Shown here in pieces: positions 53,556 to 63,800 of a DNA stretch of 64,000 nucleotides. Each line of letters opens with the position of its first letter. Position 1 is the stretch's first letter. Below the pieces are notes generated by a model that saw only the letters and a program-made list of their open reading frames with translations, was not told the origin of the DNA and did no database searches. The translations under genes and the position numbers were made by a program. This stretch comes from JBAOHV01 sp037045265. GTDB taxonomy: Bacteria; Actinomycetota; Acidimicrobiia; Acidimicrobiales; Microtrichaceae. The DNA is taken from assembly GCA_037045265.1 (NCBI GenBank), contig JBAOHV010000016.1:496001-560000 (forward strand), written 5' to 3'.

Positions 53556-54044
53556 CTATTTCAGCAAAGGCACAACCACCGCCCAATGCCGGTGTCCATC
53601 CACCCAGACCATCGCCTGGGGAATGACCTCAGCCAGTCGCCGTGCCCGCCATTTGCGCTCCAACCGCCGGGCGATGATAACGTACTCACCTGTATCAGGG
53701 GTTCCAACCACATCACCAGGGCCAGAATCTTGCCAGGTCACGCGTCGGGGTAGGGGGGTAAAAGGCTCGAAACCCAGGCTCTCGACGACAAAACGGTTAT
53801 CAGTTTCATCCACCAGAACATCGCCAACCGAGGTGCTCCGCACGTGCAACTGAGCCTCAGGATTCATCCACCAGGGTGACTCCAAATGTTGGCTCAAGTG
53901 GTAGGTCGTTTGCAGGGCGTATTCAGGCGTCGGCATATCAGGCAGTTTAATCGTGGCGATGGGGTTGTCGGGTAAGATGATACGGTCATGGTCACCACGG
54001 TAGGCCAGAAACTCTGGGTTGTGATAAATGCGGATGTCGGGCAT
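53556..54044 (-). CDS. Hypothetical plasmid-type protein, possibly YodL-like
   Basis: The protein has 162 residues. The region HVRSTSVGDVLVDETDNRFV, with VESLGFEPF following, resembles the S-x-S-V-G-D-V motif of YodL-like domains on plasmid and phage proteins (weak). The N-terminus (MPDIRIYHNPEFLAYRGDHD) and C-terminus (IPQAMVWVDGHRHWAVVVPL) are soluble. It is directly downstream (minus sense) of the hairpin at 54.1 kb and upstream of the repeat array. Confidence 0.55.
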   Translation of the reverse strand: MPDIRIYHNPEFLAYRGDHDRIILPDNPIATIKLPDMPTPEYALQTTYHLSQHLESPWWMNPEAQLHVRSTSVGDVLVDETDNRFVVESLGFEPFTPLPRRVTWQDSGPGDVVGTPDTGEYVIIARRLERKWRARRLAEVIPQAMVWVDGHRHWAVVVPLLK

Positions 54045-54080
54045 ACGTCACCTCATGAAGAAAAAGCAGGTGGCAACAAA

Positions 54081-54106
54081 AAAGGCAACCGGTAAGGGTT
54101 GCCTTT
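54081..54106 (-). terminator. Rho-independent terminator of the Rpn-like gene
   Basis: AAAGGCAACC and GGTTGCCTTT form a perfect 10-bp stem with a six-base loop. On the minus strand it is followed by a run of T, and it lies 59 bases past the stop of the gene at 54165. Confidence 0.75.
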
Positions 54107-54164
54107 AAGCTATTTTTGGGGGTCATGACCGCCGAGCAGTCATAAACGTGAGATGTCGGGCATG

Positions 54165-55169
54165 TCAAGTGAGTGATTTAATCTCGGCTAACGTGTCCGC
54201 CATCAGTGCCTCGTCGAAAAGTTGTTCCAGAATGTCCACATCGTCTATCACTTGTACTTTCTGAACAACAACTTCGGGCACACGACCAAACTTCTGGCGT
54301 AGCAGGCGCAAAATCATCTCTTGTTTACCCTGCTGGAGACCTTGCTGTTTGCCCTGCTGGATACCCTGCTGGATGCCCTGCTGAATACCCTGCTGGATAC
54401 CTTGCTCAACACCCTTCTGCTCAATCCGCTCGTGCCACATCAATTCCACATCCGCTAACGCTTCCATAACCTCACCTCGTACTTGCAATGGTAACACCTC
54501 ATTCGGCAGATAAGTCTCCACCATGCTCATTAAAAACGCTTTGTTGCCCGCTGTCAAGCCACTCTCATTCACTTTCAAGATGGCTTTGACCTTCAACTCG
54601 CCCAGTTTCGCCCAACGAGCGCGGCCGCGTAACCCCTCACCCGGTTTCATCAGCACCGACAACGCGGCCGCAACCGGGTCATCGCGTTGGATGTACCCAT
54701 CAGCGGGTAGGTCGCGCAGGCCCACCTGCCCATAACGAAAACGCACTAACTCGTGCCCAAACAATGTCTCTTTGTAATTATGCCAATGCAGGCCACCCGC
54801 CTGGGGCTGTAAGATCAAAGCCAGGGGTAGTACCGGTTGCTGGTAAAGCAGACGCGCCAGGCCGTAATACTCGAACATCCGCGGGGGTACGGTTTGTTTC
54901 TTCCGGCCTTCCACTTCAATATGGACAATGATGGTTTCCGGCTCACCTTCCCAGGTATTAACCTGTGCCATCAAATCAGTGATGCGTAACTCCTGGTGCG
55001 GCAGGTTGATGATGAGTTCTTTGTCCAGAAACACGAGGGTTGAGAAGTCTAATCGTTTGGCCTCTTGGGGAAAGAACAGGCGTAGGAAATCGGGCAGGAA
55101 ACGATGCAGGAACTCTTTGAAGATACGATCATGGGACGTGATGGGTTTGGGTAGTTCAGTTTGGTTCAT
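54165..55169 (-). CDS. Rpn/YhgA-like PD-(D/E)XK nuclease family protein
   Basis: The protein has 334 residues. HDRIFKEFLHRFLPDFLRLF at the start and ELRITDLMAQVNTWEGEPET, then IIVHIEVEGRKKQ give the nuclease-fold Asp...Glu-x-Glu/Lys pattern of Rpn/DUF4351-type proteins. A GIQQ/GKQQ repeat (about 255-280) forms the usual hydrophilic helix, and the end (LRLLRQKFGRVPEVVVQKVQ) is the DUF4351-like tail. Rpn proteins promote recA-independent recombination or act in phage defence. Two GCGGCCGC sites fall inside it. A terminator follows. Confidence 0.85.
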   Translation of the reverse strand: MNQTELPKPITSHDRIFKEFLHRFLPDFLRLFFPQEAKRLDFSTLVFLDKELIINLPHQELRITDLMAQVNTWEGEPETIIVHIEVEGRKKQTVPPRMFEYYGLARLLYQQPVLPLALILQPQAGGLHWHNYKETLFGHELVRFRYGQVGLRDLPADGYIQRDDPVAAALSVLMKPGEGLRGRARWAKLGELKVKAILKVNESGLTAGNKAFLMSMVETYLPNEVLPLQVRGEVMEALADVELMWHERIEQKGVEQGIQQGIQQGIQQGIQQGKQQGLQQGKQEMILRLLRQKFGRVPEVVVQKVQVIDDVDILEQLFDEALMADTLAEIKSLT

Positions 55170-55317
55170 AGAATCATAACCTCGGTATCAGGCAGGCTCA
55201 GAATCATACCACAGGGTAGCGTAGGGGGATATAGCCGACGCGGAGATGCGGCGACACGGTGACATGACGAAAAAATGTCAGACTATGCCCATTGGCAGTA
55301 TAACCGGTTGTGCTGGG

Positions 55318-56280
55318 CTAATAGGGTTTGATTTTCACCTTCTCCAGCCCGTTAGGGCCTGACGTTGCCCATTTAGCCTCGCCCTGTTTGACCAGGCTTT
55401 TCGGCAAAAGCAGGAACGGCTTATGCTTCCAGCCCCACCAGCCTGGGGCGGGGAATGGGAATCGTGGGTCTTGGAGTTGTAGGTCGCGGCCGCGCCAGCC
55501 GTTCCGCATCCCGATCAGTCAGCGCGACAATCTCCACCACCGGCGAAGCCCCGCGCCAGCCCGCTTTGTAATCGGGGAGATCGGCATCCAGGCTCAAGTG
55601 GCCCCAATCCATCTGGGGATGCCGTTCCATGAACTGGGCCAAAGCTCGCACATGGTTGTTGGTGGTGATGTTCTGACCGGACTTGCGGCCGCTGAACCGG
55701 TAGGGGGTGTAGGTCTGGGGCAAAATCATGGTGATACCCAACCGTGTCACCTTCAACCCAATCTCCGCCGCCATCAATCCGGCCGGGCCACGGTAGCCAA
55801 CCCAATTCACATCACAGTCGGTCACGACATCCCCAAAAGGCGGGTTGCTGATAGCCTCATCAAACTGGGGCAGAGCCAACCAGGTTGCCTGATCATAAAA
55901 ATCAGCCTGCACCCAATTCACTTCCGGCAGGAGTCTCTGCCTACTTTCACGTACTCGGCGTTGAGTTCCACCGCCGTCACCTGTACCTGCGTAGACCAAC
56001 GATTAGCGCACAATACGCCATAGGCCAACCGGCCAATCCCGGCTCCAATGTCTACCACCCGCCGTCCCTCACCACCCACATAAAGAGCCGTGTCCAGCGC
56101 CAGAGGCAGAGGGGTAAAGTAGGCCTGGTTTTTCGCCACATGTTTCCCGGACAGAGCACGAGGATCCCAATGTTCCAGGCAGAAAGCGACCTCGTCAGGG
56201 GTCAGGGGTTTATCACTGCCCCAGAGAAGTTGTTCGGCTTCCTCGTGGAGCTTGAGTTGCGAACGGGTTATTTTGTTCAT
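55318..56280 (-). pseudogene. N6-adenine-type DNA methyltransferase, frameshifted
   Basis: The first frame (55,918-56,280) has the SAM site RRVVDIGAGIGRLAYGVLCA. The second, after a shift near 55,925-55,970, has VNWVQADFYDQATWLALPQF and DEAISNPPFGDVVTDCDVNW, where NPPF is catalytic motif IV of amino-methyltransferases. The second frame stops at 55,421; a third frame from the GCGGCCGC near 55,490 reads more convincingly (GWWGWKHKPFLLLPKSLVKQ) to 55,318. Plasmid-borne solitary methyltransferases can resist host restriction. Whether the breaks are real is not decidable here. Confidence 0.7.
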
Positions 56281-56401
56281 GGGGTTTGTTCCTTGAGAGG
56301 TTTAATTTGGAGAGGAAACACAGGATTGCCCAGGTAAGCGCAATAAGTCGAGTTGGGTAAGGGACCACCCGCAAGAGATTTGTTCACCCCAGGAAATGAA
56401 A

Positions 56402-56427
56402 AGAGGCAACCTTTCACAGTTGCCTCT
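56402..56427 (-). terminator. Hairpin terminator after the toxin gene
   Basis: AGAGGCAAC and GTTGCCTCT form a 9-bp stem with an eight-base loop, 33 bases past the stop of the ParE-type gene. On the minus strand it is followed by TTTCATTTCC, a weak T tract. It resembles the stem at 54,081 (GGCAAC core). Confidence 0.6.
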
Positions 56428-56459
56428 CCTATTTCTCAAATACAGAACGCGGCCGCAAT

Positions 56460-56762
56460 CTATAAGAGGAATCTATATTGTCTGGCGCCATGCAGAATGC
56501 GTCGTATCTGTACCGTCTCGGCCTTCACCACATAAAACACCAGATACCGCCCCACCATCAACACCCGATAACCCAACTTACGGAGCCGCTCATCTTTGGG
56601 CACACTCCCAGAAAGCGGGAATTGGGCCAGATTGCCAATCGTCTTATCAAATTGCTCTAATAGTTCCGCGGCCGCAGCGGGGTTATCTCGTTTGACGTAA
56701 TCAAATATTTCCCGTAAATCGCGTTGGGCTGTGGCTAGATAACGAATGGTGTAAGGCTTCAT
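56460..56762 (-). CDS. RelE/ParE superfamily toxin
   Basis: The protein has 100 residues. YTIRYLATAQRDLREIFDYV, then IGNLAQFPLSGSVPKDERLR, VGRYLVFYVVKAETVQIRRI and LHGARQYRFLL are the ParE/RelE fold and its C-terminal Arg/Tyr set. It probably poisons DNA gyrase (ParE-like) or ribosome-bound mRNA (RelE-like); the subgroup is uncertain. The start overlaps the antitoxin stop by four bases (56759-56762). A classic addiction module, consistent with a plasmid. Confidence 0.9.
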   Translation of the reverse strand: MKPYTIRYLATAQRDLREIFDYVKRDNPAAAAELLEQFDKTIGNLAQFPLSGSVPKDERLRKLGYRVLMVGRYLVFYVVKAETVQIRRILHGARQYRFLL

Positions 56763-57043
56763 GCGATCCTCGCCCGTAAATCGGCCATCATCTCCTCATG
56801 CGTCAAACCACTTTGCCCTTCCACATCGAGCAGTTCGGCCTCGCTTAACTTTTCGTACAATTCCAGCCGTTGCATAACTTGTTCATAATGAGCCAGACTC
56901 ATCACGACCATATCACCATGCCCATTACGCGTGATAAAGATAGGTTTATTCTCCTTATGGCACAATTCCATAATCTCGTTGGTGCGATTGCGTAAATCTG
57001 ACATGGGGCGTATGTGATACATTTTATGCTCCTTTTCGCTCAC
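56759..57043 (-). CDS. Phd/YefM family antitoxin
   Basis: The protein has 94 residues, possibly starting at the inner Met8 (MYHIRPMSDLRNRTNEIMEL). CHKENKPIFITRNGHGDMVV, then MSLAHYEQVMQRLELYEKLS is the Phd/YefM DNA-binding and dimerisation core. The C-terminal acidic tail would wrap the toxin. It is the upstream gene of the pair and should repress its own promoter. Confidence 0.9.
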   Translation of the reverse strand: MSEKEHKMYHIRPMSDLRNRTNEIMELCHKENKPIFITRNGHGDMVVMSLAHYEQVMQRLELYEKLSEAELLDVEGQSGLTHEEMMADLRARIA

Positions 57044-57069
57044 TATAATGAGTTAATTTTATCATTGTA

Positions 57070-57294
57070 TCACATTTCAGCCTGCTCAAAATCCCCTTCT
57101 TCGTCTTCACTCAGGTCCATCGGAAAACCACTCTCTTCCAGAGCCATCTCCGCCGCCTCTTGGGGGGAAATACCATCCTCAAACCAATCGTAGTAGGGCA
57201 CATCAGGCAGGTCATCGGCGCACACACCAGCCCTGGCAATAACACAAGCATTCACTCTGGCTTTCCACTGTACAAACGTCTGTTTTTCGGTCAT
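57070..57294 (-). CDS. Small plasmid/phage-type protein (DUF5419-like)
   Basis: The protein has 74 residues. FVQWKARVNACVIARAGVCA, then DDLPDVPYYDWFEDGISPQE and AAEMALEESGF match short proteins with a W-x-V...D-L-P-D-x-x-Y pattern found on plasmids and phages. The acidic tail (SEDEEGDFEQAEM) is notable. Function unknown. It lies just upstream of the antitoxin gene on the same strand. Confidence 0.6.
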   Translation of the reverse strand: MTEKQTFVQWKARVNACVIARAGVCADDLPDVPYYDWFEDGISPQEAAEMALEESGFPMDLSEDEEGDFEQAEM

Positions 57295-57304
57295 TTATCA
57301 CCTC

Positions 57305-57455
57305 GTGTAGTAGAGCTAGAGGGGGAAAAGCTAGAGCTAGAGGTTAGAGCTAGAGGGTAATGCTTTTCCTCTCGCTCTCGCTCTATCCTCTCACCTCTCC
57401 TCTCGCTCTCGCTCTATCCTCTCGCTTCCTCTAGCTCTCGCTCCAACCTCTGGCT
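57305..57455. repeat. Purine/pyrimidine low-complexity repeats
   Basis: The left half repeats AGAGCTAGAGG with variation. The right half contains the 25-base pyrimidine unit CCTCTCGCTCTCGCTCTATC plus CTCTC twice (57368-57392 and 57399-57423). The two halves are partly complementary (GAGCTAGAGG against CCTCTAGCTC), so an extended hairpin or triplex is possible. It sits between thiF and the small gene. Confidence 0.7.
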
Positions 57456-57874
57456 AACTGTTCCACCCGGCTTTCGGCCAATCTATGACTGACCATCACT
57501 GGCGGCTCCAGATTGAAATAGGTAGCGCACTGCTCCAGCCGTCTTTTGAGGCTGAAATCGGCCACATACTGCCCAGCAACGGCGGCCACCTGGGCGTTCA
57601 CCAGGAGCGATTGTTCCTCTCGTTCAGCCATCTCGGCACAGGCCAGGGGCTGGGGAGTTGGGTCAGGTTCAAGCAAACCCGGTTCTTGAATTGAGGGCAG
57701 AGGCAACCCCCGGCACAACCCCATCGCATCTACCTGGAACTGCTTCCGCTCCGCCAGGTTGCCGATGAGAATCTGGCCGTTACTTTTTGAGTTGCCACAA
57801 TCGAGCCACCAGACGCGGCCGCACATCGCCGTCACAAACTCAGCTATCGCGCACCTGGCCCAATGGTTGTCCAC
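57431..57874 (-). pseudogene. PRTRC-system ThiF family protein, N-terminal part missing
   Basis: The C-terminal part of an E1/ThiF-fold protein: VDNHWARCAIAEFVTAM, then WWLDCGNSKSNGQILIGNLA, and ACAEMAEREEQSLLVNAQVA plus AVAGQYVADF. These are the landmarks of the ThiF-related member of PRTRC (ParB-Related, ThiF-Related Cassette) plasmid regions. The nucleotide-binding N-terminal half (GxGxxG) is absent, because the sequence switches to Rhs-like DNA just beyond 57,874. No other PRTRC gene is certain in the window. Confidence 0.7.
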
Positions 57875-57875
57875 T

Positions 57876-60800
57876 GCTAATGATAGTGACGAGGAAGCTT
57901 ATGACACATACACTGGCTCGGGCACCAATAACAGACCTGGTTCTGGCAAAGCAAAACCGTTTACTTTAGACGAGGATACGTATCTCGATCTGATTATTGT
58001 TTATTGCACAGCAGTCTCTTCAGGAGCATGTACCAACTTTGATTTGTCTTACTGGCGCAATCAGGGTGATGGGTTTTTCGTGGAAACACTCACTTTAGCA
58101 AGTGGGGCTGATCCTTATCTTTTCTCACTACCCCCCAGCGAAGGCACTTATTTGCCTGAATTCATGGTGTGGAATCTAAAACCTGACTGTCCTTTCTGCA
58201 CTGCCGGTCAGACCGAAGGGGATGGTGGGGACCCAATCAACACCCGCAACGGCAATTTGAGCTTTGACGCCACCGACTTATCCATCCCGGTCTTAGGTGG
58301 CAATTTGAGCTTTCGCCGCTCTTATGTCTCTGGAGGGATTGACACCTACACCCAGACACTTGGTTATGGCTGGACGCATAATTTCGACATGCGTTTGCGC
58401 CTCACCAATACCCATATAATCGGGACAGTGGAGCTACAAACCCCGGGCGGCAATCTGCTGCCTTTTTACGTCATCACGAGCACCCCTGGTGTGACGACTT
58501 ACGTGCCTTATGCCGGGGTCATGGCTAGCCTGGTAGAAGTCACGTCAACCTATGTTGTGACCGCCTTCAACCAAACCACCTATGTGTTCAATAGTCAGGG
58601 ACAGCTGATTCGCCAGACGGATGCCTTTGGTAACCATCTTTTCTTTACTTATGAGGGCAATGATCGCCTGCAAACAGCCTACCAGGGGGAACGAGCCTTA
58701 ACCTACAACTATGACGGCAACGGCCGCCTGGCTACGGTCTCCGATAATATCACCCGCACGGTTGTCCTTCTCTATGATGCGGCGGGCGACCTGGTAACGG
58801 TGACGCTGTCAGCCTCGGACGGCAGTCTGATCCTGACCACAATCTACGAGTATGATGATCATCTCTTAACCGAAGTAATTGATCCCACTGGCAAGACGGT
58901 GATGGAGACGCAGTATGACGCCGAGAATCGAGCCTTCAAACAGTGGGATGGGCAGGGCAATCTGCTCTACCAGGCCGACTACACCCTGGCGGGGACGCAT
59001 ATCATCACAGAAAACGGCGTGGTGATGACCCACACCTATGATGCCCGTGGCACATTGATTGGCGTCACCTATGCCTGCGCTGCCCAAACTCCGGGCTGCC
59101 AGACAGGCAACCGGCAGGGGTTCGATGGCAATTTCAAACCGGGTACGATGCGGGATGCCAATGGGCAAAGCACTCGGGTGGTATGGAATGGCGGCACTGG
59201 GGGTGGCAGCAATGTAGAGAATGTCACCAATGCCCTCAACCAAACCACTGATTTCGATTATGATGGCCTGAACAATCTGGCTGAAATAGAAAATGCTCGT
59301 GGCTACACCACCAGCTACAACTATGAAGATACAGACCTGCCGACCTTCCGCACCAGCAGCACCGACGCGCTGCAACAAACCACCATTTATACTCCGACAG
59401 CCGCAGGGCTGTTAGAGGTTGAAGAAGACCCCAACGGCCTGGTGACACATTACTGGTACAACGCGTATGGTCAGGTGACACAAACGGTTCGCGCCTACGG
59501 CACAAGTGAGGCCATCACCATGACCTACGGCTATGATGCTGTTGGTCGGCTTATTACTACCACCCAGGTCAGCTCCGATAGTGATTTGATTACCAGCCTG
59601 AACGTCTACGATGCGGCCAACCGGCTCATCGCCACGATTCAAAACTGGACTGGCACGGACCCGGCGACCTGGCAAAATGAGTGTATTACCACCCCTGGCC
59701 CACGCGACACCAACATATGCACCCGGTACGGCTATGACGCGGCCGGGCGGACGATCTCGACGACGAACACGCTGGGTCAAACCGATTTGAGCTTTTATGA
59801 TGCCGCCGGACGGTTGTACCTGCGGGTCGGTAACTACGACGGCACAGCCAACTATCAGAATGACCCGGTGGGCGTGTTATGTGATTGGGTGACACCTGAC
59901 CCGGAGAATAACCTCTGCAACATGACTGCCTATGACAGCTACGGCCGGGTCGTGTCCACGACCAATGTGCTGGGCTACGTGGATCGCATCTTCTATGACA
60001 GCCTGGGGCGGGTGCAGGCGACGGTTGCCAACAGCGTGAACGTCACTGCTTGGGCAGCTTGTAATTTCCCGCCTACAACAGCCGACGAGGATCTGTGTAC
60101 CATCTACACCTACGATGCGGTGGGCAATGTGGTTGAGGTCAAAGACCCGGCGGGGCGGGTCACCCTGACCGTTTACGACGAACTCAACCGGGTAGAAGGA
60201 ACAGTCGTCAATTGGGATGGAGATTTTGATCTATACGACTGTTTCGATCCAGCCTGGCTAGGTCAACCGGAACGTGATTTTAATGTTTGCACAGTCTATG
60301 TTTACGATGAAGTCGGCAATACGACTGCTGTAGTGGATGCGTTGGGGCGAGCAACACGCACGTTTTATGATGAGCTGAACCGCGTGAAAGGCACAATAGT
60401 GAACTGGGATGACACAATTGACCTGGATGATTGTTGGACCGGTTCTTTGTCACTCAACCGGGATAACAATGTCTGTACCGGGTATCTCTACGACCTGGCC
60501 GGGAATCAAACCGTCGTGACCAACACCCTGGGCCAGATGAACCTGACCGTTTACGATACGGCACAGCGACCCATCATCCAAGTGACGAATTGGGATGGCA
60601 GCAGTACCACCTGGCCGGATGATTGTGCCAATACCGCTTCTGAGCCAGACGCCACCGAAAATCTCTGCACCTTCACCAGCTATGACAGCCTGGGCCGCCG
60701 CGCCAGCACCACGGATGTCATGGGCCATGTCACTGAGTTTGCTTATGATGGCTTAGGTCGTGTTATCACCACGACCCGCTACCTGGACAGTCAACCGGTT

Positions 60801-63800
60801 GAGACCAGCGTCACCTATGACGCTCTGGGGAATCGCCTGACCCAGACCGATGGTGAAGATCATACGGTTACTACTCACTACGACACCCTGAACCGGCCGG
60901 TTGTGACTATCAGTCATGAAGGGGTGGCGATCACGACCACCTACAATGCTGCCAGTTGGGTGATGGGTACGATCAATAATTTGGGGCACACCACCGCGAA
61001 CGACTATGATGCTCTGGGCCGATTGGTGGTCATGACCGATGGCGAAAACCACGACACCGAATATGGCTACGATGCGTTGGGGAACCAGATCGTCATGACC
61101 GATGCCCTGGGAATTGATACGGTATATGGCTATGACGAACTGAACCGGCTTATCGCGGTGACGGAAAATGAGACGACCAACCGGCCTGACCATGAAAACA
61201 ACCTGTTCACCCAGTATCGGTATGATGTCCTGGGCAACCGGGTGGTCATCACCAATGCCTTAGCCATCACCAGTTCTCTAACCATTTACGATACCCTGAA
61301 TCGTCCAGTAAGCGTGAAGGATGCCCTGGGGAACGAAACGCAGTACCAATACAACGTTCTGGGCCAACGCACCGTCATGACCGATGCCAACGGGGACATC
61401 ACCCTGTACAGCTATGATGATTTGAACCGGCTGGATACGGTTAGTTATGAAACGGACAACGAGACGGTTGAGTATGCTTACAATGCTCTAGGCAACCGCA
61501 CCATCATGACTGACAGCCTGGGGGTAGCAACGTATGAATATGATGATTTCTCTAGGGTGATTACCGTCACTAGCCCGTTGACGGGGACGGTGGTCTATGG
61601 CTATGACACTGTTGGCAACCGGGTGGAGTTGACCTATCCCAACGACTACACCGTGACCTACCAATATGATGGCGATAACCGATTGGTGGAAGTGGTGGAC
61701 TGGCAAGAAGGGATTACCACGTATGAATATGACCCCGCTGGACGGTTGATTACCACTACCCTGCCTAATGGCGTGGTTACGGTGAACACCTACGACGACG
61801 CCCATCGGCTGACCAACCTCACCCATGAAGATGGCGACAGCCATCTGGTTGCCAGCTATACCTGTGAGTTAGACGATGTCGGCAACCGAGTCGTAGCTAC
61901 CGAAACGATGCGCTTGCCGATTCATACCCTTCAAGAAACCCAGACTTCACCGACAGAGTTGCCATTGGAAACGAACGAGCAGCCTGCCATTGCTTACAAT
62001 TCCGAAGACAATGAGTATCTCGTCGTCTGGCAGGGGTATCATCATGATGAGTCGGCGTGGTTCATCTACGGGCAAAGGGTCGATAGTGTAGGGAACCTCG
62101 TAGGAACGGTGATAACGATTACGGCTAAGCCTGCCACAGAACCGGATGTAGCGTACAGCCCGGCTGATGACATCTATATGGTGGTCTTCAGTCAAGACGG
62201 CACGGTGGGGGCCCAGCTAGTAAATGCTGATGGCTCCATCACGGAAAATCCGCTCGAACTCCGTTTCCCTGGTGTAACAAACAGCCAGCCGTCGGTTGCT
62301 TATAATTCTGATGATGGTTCCTTTAGCATTGCCTTTATCAATGATGATGGTCATTCTTATTCTGTCTATGTGTATAAAGTTTCGGATGACTACCTGGAAC
62401 TGGTAGACAGTCAAACAAATGAGATGCGGTCACCTGCCCTGGCTATTGCCGAGGACGGCATACAACTGGTCGTCTGGCAGTATGACAACGGCAGTGATTG
62501 GGATGTTTATGGCCATATGCTGGCTAGCAATGGCACTGCCTCAGGCGACGTGATAGAAATCGCGGACAATTTGGACAACGAGATGATGCCGGATGTGGCC
62601 TGGAGTGAACCGGCTGAGGCGTTCCTGGTGGTCTGGCACAACCACGGTGGCTTTGTTCCTCAGGGGGTTCAGGGGCGGCGGGTATTAGACGATGGCTCGT
62701 TGTCGGGCAGTGCAGTTTTGTATAGTGAGACCAACACCACCAGCTACCCGGCGGTAACGGCTACCCCTACCGACTGGTGGATTGTCTGGCAGCAGGGCAA
62801 CCCGGCCGTGTTGTATGGTCAACAGGTGTTGAGCAACGGCACAAAAGAGGGCGATAATGCTGTGTTCTTCACGGGCAGTGACAACCGCACGAAACCGGCC
62901 TTAACCGGTGGCAATGTGAATGGCACGATGCTGCTGGCCTGGGAAGATGATCGTGATAGTGAGGACACCATTTACCACGCGGTGATCAATACCGGCTCGG
63001 TGACGACGACCACCATTGCCTATACCTATGACCCCTTGTACCGGCTGGTGGAAGCGGACTATTCGGGCAACATTACAGCCAACTACCTTTACACTTATGA
63101 CGAAGTAGGCAGTATGGTAGCTTACACTGAGACAGTCGGTGCAGAATTAGCCCGCGTAACCCGCAGTTTTGATGACGCCAACCAACTGCAAACCAGCACC
63201 ATGTTAGACGGGCCGCAACTGGGCACGACGAGTTATTACTATGACAACAACGGCAACCTGAGCCAAATCCTGCCGCCGGATGTAGACCCCAACGAGGCAG
63301 GCGACCAACGTTACTATTACAGCCAGCGCAACTTGCTGATTACCAGCACGGTGCGCGGTGATTCTGGGTGGAATGACCAGGCCACGTTTACGTATGATGG
63401 CCTGGGCAACCGGGTGCAGCAGGTTGACCTGACGGGCAGCACACCCATTACCACCACCTATGCCAATGACAACCTGGGGCTATCGCAGGTGCTGGTGGCT
63501 TATTCTGGCAACGAGGAGACCAGCAACCTATTTGGCCTGGATTTGATCCAGCAAGACACCGGAGCCGATACCCTGATCTTGCTGACGGATGGCCTGGGCA
63601 GTGTGCGCCTGGAAATGGTAGAAGATACTCTCAATACCGCTACCACCTATGACCCCTACGGCAACCAACTAGTCCAAACTGGTATGGGCAACACGACTTA
63701 TGGTTTTACCGGTGAGCAGGAAGACAACTCAACTGGTCTGCTTTATCTACGTGCCCGTTACTACAACTCGTCGCTGCGTAATTTTATGGGACGGGATCCG

